Positions 10,367 through 19,996 of a DNA stretch of 64,000 nt are shown here, one piece after another. The DNA comes from Tropicimonas sp. IMCC6043 (GTDB lineage: Bacteria; Pseudomonadota; Alphaproteobacteria; Rhodobacterales; Rhodobacteraceae), in assembly GCF_004146235.1 (NCBI RefSeq), contig NZ_SELO01000001.1:310001-374000 (forward strand), in the 5' to 3' direction. Positions within the stretch are counted from its first letter, which is position 1; each line of letters opens with the position of its first letter. The translations under genes and the position numbers were made by a program. Under the pieces are notes generated by a model. The model saw only the letters and a program-made list of their open reading frames with translations. It was not told the origin of the DNA and ran no database searches.

Positions 10367-11062
10367 GTGCACCTCAAGAAGACCTACCGCGATGTGAAGG
10401 AGGAGATCCTGCGGCGCATCCGCGACGACATCTGGCCGCCGGGTATGCTGCTGCCCGGCGAGATCGAGATCGCCGCCGAAATGGGCTGCGCCCGGGCCAC
10501 CGTCAACCGGGCCATGCGCGAGCTCGCCGAGGAGGGCGTGATCGACCGGCGCCGCAAGGCGGGCACGCGGGTCAACATCGCGCCGAAAAGGCAGGTCAAG
10601 TTCCAGATCCCGATCGTCCGCGTCGACATCGAGGCCACCGGCGCCGAATACCGCTACGCGCTCGCCTCGCGGGAGAGGGTGGACGCCCCCGACTGGCTGC
10701 GCGCGCGCCTCGCCCTCGCGCCCGGCACGCGGATGCTCCATCTCGAATGCATGCACTATGCCGACGGCCAGCCTTACCAGTTCGAGGACCGCTGGATCAG
10801 CCTCGCCACCGTTCCGTCTGCGGCCGATGTGGACTGGTCGGTCGAGAATCCCAACGAATGGCTGTTGAAGACATTGCCCTTCACCGATGCGGAGATCCGG
10901 TTCTCAGCCACGGCGGCCGACGAGAAACTCGGGCGGTTCCTCCTTGTCAGCGCCGGGGCGCCGGTGTTTACCGCAGAACGCACCACCTGGCTTGCAGAAA
11001 AGCCGGTGACACTGGCGCGGCTGTTCTTCGGCGCGGGCTATCAGATGGTTGCCCGTTACTGA
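10367..11062 (+). CDS. hutC: GntR/HutC-family transcriptional repressor
   Basis: A 231-residue regulator with an N-terminal winged helix (residues 1-70; [21 protein letters not shown] is the helix-turn-helix) and a C-terminal UTRA ligand domain. HutC proteins repress hut genes and respond to urocanate. The GTG at 10367 is the only sensible start; the upstream Shine-Dalgarno (GAGCGG) is weak. The position at the edge of the hut locus and the UTRA-domain match support the name. Confidence 0.9.
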   Translation: MHLKKTYRDVKEEILRRIRDDIWPPGMLLPGEIEIAAEMGCARATVNRAMRELAEEGVIDRRRKAGTRVNIAPKRQVKFQIPIVRVDIEATGAEYRYALASRERVDAPDWLRARLALAPGTRMLHLECMHYADGQPYQFEDRWISLATVPSAADVDWSVENPNEWLLKTLPFTDAEIRFSATAADEKLGRFLLVSAGAPVFTAERTTWLAEKPVTLARLFFGAGYQMVARY

Positions 11063-11141
11063 GCCGATCCGCGCAACTGTCCGGCCGTCTGTCGGGCAGG
11101 AACCACATCGAACGAAAACCCTTCACGAAGGAAGACACAGG

Positions 11142-11480
11142 ATGATCGAACGTATCGAACCCGGCAAGCGGATGAGCAAGGTCGTCAAGCACAATGGCGT
11201 GGCCTATCTCTGTGGCCAGGTCGGCGCCGGCGAGACCGTCGCTGAACAAACCCGCGATTGCCTGGCGCGCGTCGACGCGCTTCTCGCCGAAGCAGGTTCG
11301 TCCCGGGAGCAGATCCTCCAGGCGATCATCTGGCTTGCGGACATGGACGACTTCGCCGAGATGAACAGCGTCTGGGACGCCTGGACGCCCGAAGGCCATG
11401 CGCCGGCGCGGGCTTGCGGTGAGGCCCGGCTTGCTGGACCCGAATACCGGGTCGAGGTCATCATTACCGCGGCCTGCTGA
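11142..11480 (+). CDS. RidA/YjgF family protein
   Basis: A 112-residue Rid-superfamily protein. The family typically hydrolyses reactive enamine/imine intermediates or has related deaminase roles. [12 protein letters not shown] at the start and the C-terminal segment ending [10 protein letters not shown] fit the RidA fold. The ATG at 11142 follows GAAGGAAGA at the usual distance. It lies 79 bp after hutC on the same strand, so it may be cotranscribed. A role in clearing imines from histidine degradation is possible but not shown. Confidence 0.85.
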   Translation: MIERIEPGKRMSKVVKHNGVAYLCGQVGAGETVAEQTRDCLARVDALLAEAGSSREQILQAIIWLADMDDFAEMNSVWDAWTPEGHAPARACGEARLAGPEYRVEVIITAAC

Positions 11481-11590
11481 GCGCGGATCGGGTAAGGGTC
11501 TGCCCGGACGTTTGTGCGAAAAGCATCGGGAATGCCCCTTCAGGGGCGGCAGCCTGTGAGAAATTTCCAACATCTGCCGCTTCCCGTTGT

Positions 11591-11631
11591 ACAATCCGGT
11601 GCGTCGCCCTAACCAGCACGCTCCGGATTGT
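11591..11631. repeat. inverted repeat upstream of the TPS operon
   Basis: ACAATCCGG (11591-11599) and CCGGATTGT (11623-11631) form perfect 9-bp arms separated by 23 nt, 32 bp before the TpsB start. The preceding 182-bp gap also carries a short GCCCC-TTCA-GGGGC hairpin (11534-11547), which may end the upstream hut transcript. The larger repeat could be an operator or a 5' leader structure. Confidence 0.45.
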
Positions 11632-11662
11632 GGCAAACTCGAGAGAGTAGCGACACGCATAG

Positions 11663-13390
11663 ATGGAATCGACACGTCCGATGCACAACCTTCGAGCCCT
11701 CTCTCCGATCGTCGCCCTCGTTCTTCTGGAAGGCCTGCGGACCGCCCCTGCCCTGGCTCAGAGCGCGGCAAATCTCGTTCCCTCCACCTTTGAGCCGCAG
11801 ACCCAACGCTCTGTTGGGACCGTCCGGGTCGCGCGCGATCCGGGCGCACCGGTCCCGGCGGGCGCCGAGCGGTTGCAGGTCACTGTCGGCGATGTCCGGA
11901 TCGAAGGCGGTCTGCCGCAGATGGCCGCCGCGAATGCGGCCTTTGAACAAAGCCTGTCCGGCAAGCGCGTGAAGGTCTCCGACATCTTCCAGGCGACCAG
12001 CGCGCTCGAAACCGAGTATACGAGCGCCGGCTATGTTCTCAGCCGGGTAGTCCTGCCGCAGCAGACCCTGCGTGACGGCGGCACCCTGCGCATCGTGATC
12101 ATCGACGGCTTTGTCGAGAGCATCGATTCCAAACTCGTCCCCGAACAGGCGCGCGACCGCGTGGTTGCCATCACGCGCCCGCTCATCGGCCAGCGCAGCG
12201 TTCGCCTCCATGAGATCGAGCGTTCCCTGCTTCTGGCCGGCGATACGTTCGGGCTGCGGCTGGCGTCGACGCTGTCACCCGGACAAGGCACCGGCGGTAC
12301 GGTGCTGACGCTGGACGGCGAGTTTCGGGAAGTCACCGGGTTCTACGGCTTCGACAACACGCTGTCGGACGAACTCGGCCCGCTCAACCTGAGTTTCGGA
12401 GCCGAGATCAACGGCGCGCTCAAGATGGGAGAAACCTTCTACTTCCGCGCGGGCGGATCTCCGGTGGACTATTTTGCGGAGGACGCGCGATACCGGTATC
12501 TTGCGGCCGGCGCCGTCTTCCCGGTCGGCACCAGCGGGCTGACCTTCAACGTCGAAGGCACCTGGAGCAACTCGACGCCGGACGTGGAGGTCTTCCCCAA
12601 CCAGAGCAGTTTCGAGCGCCTGTCCTTCCGGCTCTACTACCCGTGGGTGCGGTCGCGTCAGTTCAACCTGTCGTCACAGCTCATCCTGGACCGGGTCAAC
12701 GATTCGCAGGATCTGACCGGCCCGGTGGAGTTTCCGATCTACGAAGACGATCTCAGCGTCCTGCGTGCAACCCTGATCGGGAGCTGGAACTTCGAGGACG
12801 GGTCCTACCTGCAGACGAGCGCGATCCTGTCGCAAGGGCTCGACGCGTTCGGAGCGAGCGCGGATATCGGTTTCGGCGACACGCCGCTGTCGCGGGACGG
12901 CGCGAGCGCAGTCTTCACCAAGCTCGTGCTCGGAGCCCAGTACGAGCGTCCCTTTGCGGACAACTGGCTGTTTGCGGTCAATGGCCGGATCCAGGACAGC
13001 TTTGGCGAACCGCTGGTGACCTCGGAACAGATGACCATCGCCAATGTCAACGAATTGTCGACCTTCGACGCGGGAGATATCCGCGGCGACGATGGCTGGG
13101 TCGTGCGGTCCGAGATCGGCCGGACCCAGGATGTCAATCTTTTCGGAGTCCCGCTGCTGAGCAATCTCTATGCATTCGGTGCATATGGAGAGGTGGGCAT
13201 CGTGAAGCCGACCGCGGTCGAGCAAGACGTCGTAAAGGCTTATTCCTACGGGATCGGCGCCGACCTGCTGACAATCGAGGACTCGCCCTACAGGTCAGGG
13301 TCCCTGCGGGTGGAATACGGGAGAGGGGAACGCGATGATCTCCAACCGGACGGAAATCGTTTCACAATCGTCGCCAATCGCAGGTTCTAG
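11663..13390 (+). CDS. two-partner secretion outer-membrane transporter (TpsB, ShlB/FhaC family)
   Basis: A 575-residue outer-membrane translocator that should export the adjacent TpsA. It has an N-terminal signal peptide (hydrophobic stretch ending APALAQS), then POTRA-like sequence at about residues 70-200 (VSDIFQATSALETEYTSAGYVLSRV followed by GTLRIVIIDGFVESID), then a C-terminal beta-barrel ending in Phe (IVANRRF), as is usual for outer-membrane proteins. The start could also be ATG 11681, which still includes the signal peptide. It is 4 bp from tpsA. Confidence 0.92.
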   Translation: MESTRPMHNLRALSPIVALVLLEGLRTAPALAQSAANLVPSTFEPQTQRSVGTVRVARDPGAPVPAGAERLQVTVGDVRIEGGLPQMAAANAAFEQSLSGKRVKVSDIFQATSALETEYTSAGYVLSRVVLPQQTLRDGGTLRIVIIDGFVESIDSKLVPEQARDRVVAITRPLIGQRSVRLHEIERSLLLAGDTFGLRLASTLSPGQGTGGTVLTLDGEFREVTGFYGFDNTLSDELGPLNLSFGAEINGALKMGETFYFRAGGSPVDYFAEDARYRYLAAGAVFPVGTSGLTFNVEGTWSNSTPDVEVFPNQSSFERLSFRLYYPWVRSRQFNLSSQLILDRVNDSQDLTGPVEFPIYEDDLSVLRATLIGSWNFEDGSYLQTSAILSQGLDAFGASADIGFGDTPLSRDGASAVFTKLVLGAQYERPFADNWLFAVNGRIQDSFGEPLVTSEQMTIANVNELSTFDAGDIRGDDGWVVRSEIGRTQDVNLFGVPLLSNLYAFGAYGEVGIVKPTAVEQDVVKAYSYGIGADLLTIEDSPYRSGSLRVEYGRGERDDLQPDGNRFTIVANRRF

Positions 13391-13394
13391 GCGG

Positions 13395-16300
13395 ATGACC
13401 CGACCTCTTTCAATCTTCGGATCCCTGACCGCCCTGCTCTGGGCAACCACGGCGCTGGCCCAGTCCCTGCCGACCGGCGGCACGGTGGCTGCCGGCAGCG
13501 CGACGATCTCCCAGCCAAGCGCCACGCAGATGGCGGTCAACCAGGCGTCCGACAAGGCGATCGTCAACTGGGACGGCTTCTCGGTCGGAGCGGACGCGCG
13601 CCTTGACTTCAATCAGCCGTCGTCAGGCAGCGTGATCCTGAACCGCGTGACCGGGTCGACGACCAGCGAAATCCACGGGCAACTGAACGCCAACGGGCAG
13701 GTTCACCTCGTCAACCCCAACGGCATCTATATCGGTCCGACCGGCCATGTCAGCGCCGCGGGATTTGTCGCCTCGACTCTCGCCATCTCCAACGAGGATT
13801 TCCTGAACGGCGCGCTGCGCTATGGCGGAAGCGGCAACTCCGGCGCGGTCGAGAATGCCGGCACGATCTCCATCGTCCCCGGCGGATATGCAGCGTTGAT
13901 CGGCGGCCGCGTGAGCAATTCGGGCGTGATCCGGGTGCCGCTCGGCAAGGTCGGGCTCGGCGCCGGCGAACAGGTGACGCTCGACGTCTCCGGTGACGGC
14001 TTCCTGCAGGTTGCGGTTCCCTCTGACGGCGACAACGCCGCGATGGACGCCCTGGTCTCCAATTCCGGTCGCATCGAGGCCGATGGCGGGATCGTGCATC
14101 TGAAAGCGGCCAGCGCCCGCGACGCTGCCCGCCGCGTGGTCAACATGTCCGGTGTCATCGAGGCGCGGTCCGTCGGCGGCGTCTCCGGTGCGGTCGTTCT
14201 CGGCGGCAGCGGTGGCGCGGTGCGGGTGTCCGGAAAGATCGACACATCGGCACAGGTCACGCTTGTCGAAAGCTCGCCCCGTCCGGCTGCACGGCCCGAG
14301 ACCGGCGGTTCGATCACCATCACCGGCGAGGCCATCCAGCTTGCCGGCGCTACGCTCGACGCCAGCGGCGCCGGTGCCGGCAGCGGCGGCTCCATCCGGG
14401 TCGGCGGCGATTATCAAGGCAGCGGCGACCTTCAGCGCGCCTCGATCACAAGTGTGGATGCAGACACCCGGATCGTCTCCGATGGCGGTGTCGAGGGCGA
14501 CGGCGGCACGGTCATCGTCTGGTCCGACGATTACACCCAGTTCGCGGGAGGTATTTCGGCGCGAGGGGGAGACGTGGCTGGTAACGGCGGCCTCGTGGAA
14601 GTGTCCGGCAAGGCGCTGCTTTCCTTCACCGGGCTGGTGGATACTCTTGCGCCACAAGGCGAGACGGGCACGTTGCTGCTCGATCCGTTCGACATAACGA
14701 TCGTCGACTCCGGTGCAGAATCCGACTTCTGGGTCGACGAGTTCCCCGCGGGCTTCGAGACGTGGTTCATGCAGACGGAAGGCTCTGTCCTTCTTGCGTC
14801 GACAATCGAGACCGCGCTCGCGACGACCAACGTGGAAATCACCACGGAAGACAACGAGTTCACCGGCGACGACGTGGGCAATATCGTCCTGAACGCAGCG
14901 CTGGACTGGATGTCCGGCAACACGCTGGCGCTGCGCGCCGACAACAACATCACCCTCAACCGGGCGATCAACGCGCCCAATGGCGGGCTGATCCTGACGG
15001 CGTTGGGCGGCGTCGGAACAATCGCCGCGAACGCGGCCGTCAACGTCGCGGACTTCTATATCACTGACGGGTTCTGGCAGCAGGTCTCGGCCACCCTGCC
15101 CGGCTTCTCCGCGACGGATTTCGCCATCGATTTCGACGCCGACTTTCTCCGCGCCCTGGGCGGCGACGGATCGGCCGGCAGCCCCTATCGCCTCACCGAC
15201 ATCTACGGCGTGCAGGGCATGGGCGGGCCGAACCTATTCGACCAGAATTTCACGCTTGCCAACGACATCAACGCCTCCGGGACCACGGGATGGAACGGCG
15301 GCGCGGGCTTCGTTCCGGTCGGTTTCGACGGCACGCTGAACGGAAACCGCCACGCGATCGACGGGCTGTTCATCGATGGGAGTTTGGTCGATGGATTCGT
15401 CTTCGGCGGCTTGTTCAGCTTGATCTACGGAACGGTCCAGGACCTGTCGATCACCAATGCCAACGTGTCGACCGATTTCGGCGGGATCCTCGCCGGCGAC
15501 AACTCCGGGGAGGTGAGCGGTGTCATGACCTCCGGCTCCTATCTTGCCTACGAAGGCACCGGGGGCGGGCTTGTCGGCTACAACTATGGTGACATCTACC
15601 AGAGCTACTCGACCGCCGACGTTTCTGTAAGGGTGACCGAGGGGAGCTTTGTCGAAGCCGGCGGCCTTGTCGCCGTCAACTACGGGTTGATCGAGCAGTC
15701 GAACAGCAGCGGTTCGGTCGACGCCATCGTCAACGGAACTGTCTATGCAGGCGGATTGGTCGGCCGGAACTTCGGCGATATCGAGGACGCCTATTCATTG
15801 TCGAATGTTTCGGCAACGAACTTCGCAACGAGTGACCTGACGGTCCTGGGCGGACTCGTGGGCTCGAACGACAATGACTTTGAAGGAGGCGTCGGGTTCA
15901 TCGCGAGAACCTTCTCCACCGGAACGCTCACCACGTCCGGAGGCGCCCCGGAGTCCGTGGGCGGGCTGATTGGCGAGAATGACGGGTTCGTGGAAGATTC
16001 CTTCTGGGATTTCCAAAGCTCGGGCCGGAGCACAAGCGCAGGCCCGGAGGAGCCGCTGTCCACGAACCAGCTTCAGGACACGCAGTTCATGTATGACCTC
16101 GCCATCGAGCGGGGCTGGATTTCCGAAGCCGACACCGACATCTGGGCCCCCGGAGGCGGCGGTTTCTACCCGGCGCTCATGGCGACCTCGCCGGTGGTCT
16201 TCGCGATTCCGAACAACATCACCGTGCAGCAAAGCGACGTGCCGACGGCCTCGACCACCGGCGTCGTCTATGGCGGCCCGTCGGTCTATCGGTTCTATCC

Positions 16301-17072
16301 TGCCCCCGACAGCCTCAACACCTCGCCGATCTTCGCCAGCCTCAGCTTCGCCAGCGACGCGGTCGGAACGACACCTTTCTCGGTTGACACGAGCGGCCTT
16401 ACGAGCGCCAACGGGCGGCCCTACCGGGTGGTGGCGCTCGAGGGAACGGCAACAATCACGCCAGATCCGGTCGTGCCGCCTGTCGTGCCGCCCGTCGACG
16501 AGCCAATCATCGAGGTGCCGCCGCTGCCGAATATCGAGATCACCCCGACGATCGACACCACGATCAGCGGCGGCGGGACGGTCGTCACCGACGTGGCGCG
16601 GGCCCGCGCCGCCCTGCTGTCGCTGGAGGACGCCGGCACGAGCTACGAGGAACGCTTCACGGACTGCGCCTCCCAGGGTGAGGATGTCAGCCAGTATCTT
16701 TCCTGCCTGGCGGATGCCACGGAAGATTACGCCGACGACCTCGAGACCCTCGCGGAGACCTTGCCGCCCGGACTGGACAGGATTTCCGACATCGTGCGCG
16801 ATGCGAGCGCCGGCATCCGCGAGGTCGGTGCGAATGCGGAGCGCCGCCTCTCGCTCGCGACGACCGTCGAGGAGCGCGCCGCGATTCGGCGTGAGGCCGG
16901 CCTCCAGGCCCGGAATGTCCTTCGCCAGGCTCAGCAGGAGATCCGCAAGGAAATTGCCCTGATCCGCGCAACGGACCCCGAACTTGCCAGCGTGCAGCGT
17001 CAGCAGATAGAAACGGTCATGGCGACCGTGGAGAAGGCAGAGATCAGCCTGTCCCGCGCCATCGGTCTTTGA
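13395..17072 (+). CDS. two-partner secretion exoprotein (TpsA, filamentous-haemagglutinin-like)
   Basis: A 1225-residue secreted protein with a signal peptide (MTRPLSIFGSLTALLWATTA) and a haemagglutination-activity TPS domain over about residues 25-270. That domain includes the NPNGI motif (VHLVNPNGIYIGPTGH) recognised by TpsB partners. Glycine-rich beta-helix-like sequence follows, with GLUG-type repeats at about 670-860 (GGLVGYNYGDI, GGLVGRNFGDI, GGLVGSNDND). A proline-rich linker lies near 1023-1045. The C-terminal 165 residues are charged and helix-rich with two cysteines about 16 residues apart. This end differs from the usual repeats and could anchor or retain the protein at the cell surface (inference). 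Confidence 0.9.
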   Translation: MTRPLSIFGSLTALLWATTALAQSLPTGGTVAAGSATISQPSATQMAVNQASDKAIVNWDGFSVGADARLDFNQPSSGSVILNRVTGSTTSEIHGQLNANGQVHLVNPNGIYIGPTGHVSAAGFVASTLAISNEDFLNGALRYGGSGNSGAVENAGTISIVPGGYAALIGGRVSNSGVIRVPLGKVGLGAGEQVTLDVSGDGFLQVAVPSDGDNAAMDALVSNSGRIEADGGIVHLKAASARDAARRVVNMSGVIEARSVGGVSGAVVLGGSGGAVRVSGKIDTSAQVTLVESSPRPAARPETGGSITITGEAIQLAGATLDASGAGAGSGGSIRVGGDYQGSGDLQRASITSVDADTRIVSDGGVEGDGGTVIVWSDDYTQFAGGISARGGDVAGNGGLVEVSGKALLSFTGLVDTLAPQGETGTLLLDPFDITIVDSGAESDFWVDEFPAGFETWFMQTEGSVLLASTIETALATTNVEITTEDNEFTGDDVGNIVLNAALDWMSGNTLALRADNNITLNRAINAPNGGLILTALGGVGTIAANAAVNVADFYITDGFWQQVSATLPGFSATDFAIDFDADFLRALGGDGSAGSPYRLTDIYGVQGMGGPNLFDQNFTLANDINASGTTGWNGGAGFVPVGFDGTLNGNRHAIDGLFIDGSLVDGFVFGGLFSLIYGTVQDLSITNANVSTDFGGILAGDNSGEVSGVMTSGSYLAYEGTGGGLVGYNYGDIYQSYSTADVSVRVTEGSFVEAGGLVAVNYGLIEQSNSSGSVDAIVNGTVYAGGLVGRNFGDIEDAYSLSNVSATNFATSDLTVLGGLVGSNDNDFEGGVGFIARTFSTGTLTTSGGAPESVGGLIGENDGFVEDSFWDFQSSGRSTSAGPEEPLSTNQLQDTQFMYDLAIERGWISEADTDIWAPGGGGFYPALMATSPVVFAIPNNITVQQSDVPTASTTGVVYGGPSVYRFYPAPDSLNTSPIFASLSFASDAVGTTPFSVDTSGLTSANGRPYRVVALEGTATITPDPVVPPVVPPVDEPIIEVPPLPNIEITPTIDTTISGGGTVVTDVARARAALLSLEDAGTSYEERFTDCASQGEDVSQYLSCLADATEDYADDLETLAETLPPGLDRISDIVRDASAGIREVGANAERRLSLATTVEERAAIRREAGLQARNVLRQAQQEIRKEIALIRATDPELASVQRQQIETVMATVEKAEISLSRAIGL

Positions 17073-17095
17073 TCGTCTGCAGGGGAGACCCGCCC

Positions 17096-19030
17096 GTGTT
17101 CGTGTTGCGCCTTCTCGCGCCTCTGGTCGCCTTGACCCTGGCCGCCTCAATGGCGCTGGCCGAGACGCGCACCGCGCTCGTCATCGGCAATTCCGACTAC
17201 GAGGCCGTGAGCCCGCTCGACAACCCGGTCAACGACGCCTCGGACCTCGCGATCGCCCTTGAGGGCCTCGGCTTCAACGTGTTCCTCGGCCTCGACCTGA
17301 CGCGGGACAGGATGCGTGAGATGGCCCGCGATTTCGGTGACGCGGCCGAGGAGGCCGACGTCGCCCTGCTGTTCTATGCCGGGCACGGATTTCAGGTCAG
17401 CGGGCGGAACTACCTCGTGCCGGTGGATGCCAGCATCCAGTCTTCCACGGATGTCTCGGAGCAGACGGTGGCGATGGACGAGATCGTCGGCGAGATGGAG
17501 CGCTCGGACGGTATCCGTCTGGTGATCCTCGACGCCTGCCGGGACAACCCGTTCGAAGCGACCGGCATCGATGTCGGCGGCGAGGGGCTGGCACGGGTCG
17601 GGAGCGATGCCAATTTCCTCTTCGCCTATGCGACCCAGCCCGACAATGTCGCCTATGACGGATCGGGGCGGAACAGCTTCTTCACCGAGGCGCTGCTCAG
17701 CCACATCTACACGCCCGGACAGGACATCTCGGATCTGATGATCTCCGTCCGGAAGGATGTTTTGGCGGCAACCGGCGGGCGCCAGGTTCCCTGGGACAAT
17801 TCCTCGCTCACGCGGCAGTTCCGCTTCGACAACAGCCCGATGACCGCGTCCGAGGACACGCTTCTGTGGCAGGTCGCGGCCAAGGCGCAGGAGCCCGCGC
17901 TGATGAACCTCTACCTCGACCGCTACCCCGAAGGCGCCCATGCGGCCGAAGTCCTTGCCTTTCTCGACAGCACCGGGGGTGCGACGACGGCGACGCGCTC
18001 GCTCTCCGAAGAGGAGAGCGACGCGGAAGCGGCGCGGATCTGGGCGCTGGCGCAGCGCAGCCGCCTCCGCCCATTGCTCGAGTATTACCTCGAGAACTTC
18101 CCCGACGGCGCCAATGTCGATCAGGCCAGACGGCTGATCCAGTCGATCCCGGACCCCGAGAGCAGCACGCCCGCCGGCATCTGCAAGCGGCTGACGACGC
18201 ATCCGCGCGACGAGACCGCCAGCCTCCCCGGTGTTCCGTTCAAACGCCTGCAGGAAAACGCGGTGACCGCTATCCAGGCGTGCAGCGCCGCGGTGGCGCA
18301 GTCGCCGGACGTGACGCATTACAAGGCACTGCTTGCCCGCGCGACGATCGCCGCGGGGGATATCGACCGTGCTGTGACGCTCTACCGCCAGGCCGCCGAC
18401 GGTGGCGATCTGCGCGCACTGGTCTCGCTGGCGCAGCTCTACGAAAGCGGCACCGGGGTGCCGCAGGACCCGGAAAAGGCGCTGGAACTTTACGAACGCG
18501 CGGCCGAGGGCGGAAGCTTCGACGCGATGATCAACCTGGCCGTCACCCTGTTCCAGGCCCGCGGGGACGCCCGCGACAAGGACCGGGCGATCGCGCTCCT
18601 GCAGAAAGCGGCCGCCGGCGGGTCAGCCAAGGCGACATACAATCTCGGCGTTCTGGCGCAGGATGGCGTTGTCGGGGATCCGTCTGAGGCGCTTGGGTAT
18701 TTCGAGAAGGCCGCGCGGGGCGGCGAACACCAGGGATACCTCGCAGCGGCAATCCTGCTGGACGAAGGACGCGGCACCGAACGCAACCCCGCACAGGCGG
18801 CCAGAATGCTCCTTCTTGGCGCCGCGGAGGATGACGGGAGCGTTATCGACCAGTTGACGGCGAATGCGGGCCAGTGGTCCACGGCCACGATGAAGGAGGT
18901 CCAGACCCTGCTTCAGAAGGTCGACTACTATACCGGGAAGATCGATGGCGTGCCGGGCCCGAACTTCAGCTTCGCGCTACATCAGTGGCGCAGGGGCGGC
19001 TTCGATCCCGAGGTCCTCTCCGTGAACTGA
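17096..19030 (+). CDS. exported caspase-family protein with Sel1 repeats and peptidoglycan-binding-like C-terminus
   Basis: A 644-residue protein with a signal peptide (cleavage after about residue 22, SMALA). A caspase-fold (peptidase C14) domain spans about 25-250 with the catalytic dyad His97 (FYAGHGFQ) and Cys148 (LDACRDNPF). Several Sel1-type repeats lie at about 430-590 (LAQLYESGTGVPQDPEKALELY and related units). The last about 40 residues (VQTLLQKVDYYTGKIDGVPG) resemble a peptidoglycan-binding domain. GTG 17096 was chosen because AGGGGAG lies 8 nt upstream; a TTG at 17069 would sit at the tpsA stop. It is 23 bp from tpsA, so it is the third gene of the TPS operon. Proteolytic activity and substrate are unknown. 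Confidence 0.88.
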   Translation: MFVLRLLAPLVALTLAASMALAETRTALVIGNSDYEAVSPLDNPVNDASDLAIALEGLGFNVFLGLDLTRDRMREMARDFGDAAEEADVALLFYAGHGFQVSGRNYLVPVDASIQSSTDVSEQTVAMDEIVGEMERSDGIRLVILDACRDNPFEATGIDVGGEGLARVGSDANFLFAYATQPDNVAYDGSGRNSFFTEALLSHIYTPGQDISDLMISVRKDVLAATGGRQVPWDNSSLTRQFRFDNSPMTASEDTLLWQVAAKAQEPALMNLYLDRYPEGAHAAEVLAFLDSTGGATTATRSLSEEESDAEAARIWALAQRSRLRPLLEYYLENFPDGANVDQARRLIQSIPDPESSTPAGICKRLTTHPRDETASLPGVPFKRLQENAVTAIQACSAAVAQSPDVTHYKALLARATIAAGDIDRAVTLYRQAADGGDLRALVSLAQLYESGTGVPQDPEKALELYERAAEGGSFDAMINLAVTLFQARGDARDKDRAIALLQKAAAGGSAKATYNLGVLAQDGVVGDPSEALGYFEKAARGGEHQGYLAAAILLDEGRGTERNPAQAARMLLLGAAEDDGSVIDQLTANAGQWSTATMKEVQTLLQKVDYYTGKIDGVPGPNFSFALHQWRRGGFDPEVLSVN

Positions 19031-19088
19031 ATCTCGTTGCAAAAGAGCGTGACCCATAAGGGCTTGCTGAACTGAAAGTGATCTGCCG

Positions 19089-19119
19089 GCATGGGCGCCT
19101 GCGATTTCGGCGCCCATGC
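19089..19119. terminator. hairpin between convergent TPS-caspase operon and polyol operon
   Basis: GCATGGGCGCC (19089-19099) and GGCGCCCATGC (19109-19119) form perfect 11-bp arms with a 9-nt loop. It lies between two convergent genes (ends at 19030 and 19144), where a bidirectional terminator is expected. There is no clear T-tract on either side. Confidence 0.6.
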
Positions 19120-19143
19120 TCGTGCCGCTGAATCAGAGCGGCC

Positions 19144-19917
19144 TCAGCTCATCCACTGGCCGCCATCGACGTTGTAGGTCTGCGAGACGATGTAGTCGGC
19201 CTCTTCGGTCGCGAGGAAGATCGCCATGCCGCACAGATCCTGCGCTGTGCCCATGCGGCCAAAGGGAACGCCCAAGCCGACTTCCTTCTTCTTCTGGCCC
19301 GGCGCCTTGTTCTCGTATTTCGCAAAGAAGGCGTCCACACCGTCCCAGTGCTCGCCATCGACGACGCCAGGCGAGATCGCGTTGACGTTGATGCCGTGCT
19401 TGATCAGGTCGAGTCCGGCGGATTGCGTCAGGCTGATCATCGCCGCCTTCGAGGCACAATAGACGGCGACCAGGGCTTCGCCGCGGCGGCCGGCCTGGCT
19501 GGCCATGTTGATGATCTTGCCGCCCTTGCCACGGGCGATCATCTTTTTCGCCACCGCTTGCAGGGTGAAGAGCGCGCCGGTGAAATTGACCGCCCAAACC
19601 CGTTCGTAGTCGGCGCGATCGATCTCGACGATCGGCCCGGCAACGAAGAGCGCGGCGTTGTTGATCAGGATGTCGATGCCGCCGAGCGCCTCTTCTGCGG
19701 CGTCCACCGCGGCGTCAATGCTGTCCTGCTTCGTGACATCCATCTCGATGGCAACGCAGGCCTCGCCAAGTTCGGCCGCGGTCTCGCGGGCGCGGTCGAT
19801 ATTGATGTCGCCGATGGCGACCCGCGCGCCCTCGCGGATATAGGCCTCGGCAAAAGCCCGGCCGATGCCGCGGGCCGCGCCAGTGATGAGGGCTGTCTTG
19901 CCTTCCAAACGTTTCAT
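19144..19917 (-). CDS. sorbitol/galactitol dehydrogenase, SDR family (SmoS-like)
   Basis: A 257-residue short-chain dehydrogenase. TGAARGIG (12-19) binds NAD(H), NNA is at 86-88, and the catalytic triad is Ser140, Tyr153 and Lys157. From memory the sequence closely follows Rhodobacter SmoS, including GVVDGEHWDGVDAFFAKYEN and a C-terminus ending VDGGQWMS. SmoS oxidises D-sorbitol to fructose, galactitol to tagatose and L-iditol to sorbose. The ATG at 19917 has GGAGG 10 nt upstream. As the last gene of a leftward operon with a tagatose-kinase-like gene, galactitol to D-tagatose is the best guess. Confidence 0.9.
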   Translation of the reverse strand: MKRLEGKTALITGAARGIGRAFAEAYIREGARVAIGDINIDRARETAAELGEACVAIEMDVTKQDSIDAAVDAAEEALGGIDILINNAALFVAGPIVEIDRADYERVWAVNFTGALFTLQAVAKKMIARGKGGKIINMASQAGRRGEALVAVYCASKAAMISLTQSAGLDLIKHGINVNAISPGVVDGEHWDGVDAFFAKYENKAPGQKKKEVGLGVPFGRMGTAQDLCGMAIFLATEEADYIVSQTYNVDGGQWMS

Positions 19918-19996
19918 TCGAACGAACCTCCTGATTGGCCTTCCGGCCAGGGCTTGCATGCGCGGGCGGCCAGTCCGCCCGCTGTTTCACCAGGCG

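Noticed and set aside
17069-17095. TTG start for the caspase-like gene overlapping the tpsA stop
   Set aside because: GTG 17096 has AGGGGAG at good spacing and yields a clean signal peptide; the TTG version puts a polar stretch before it.
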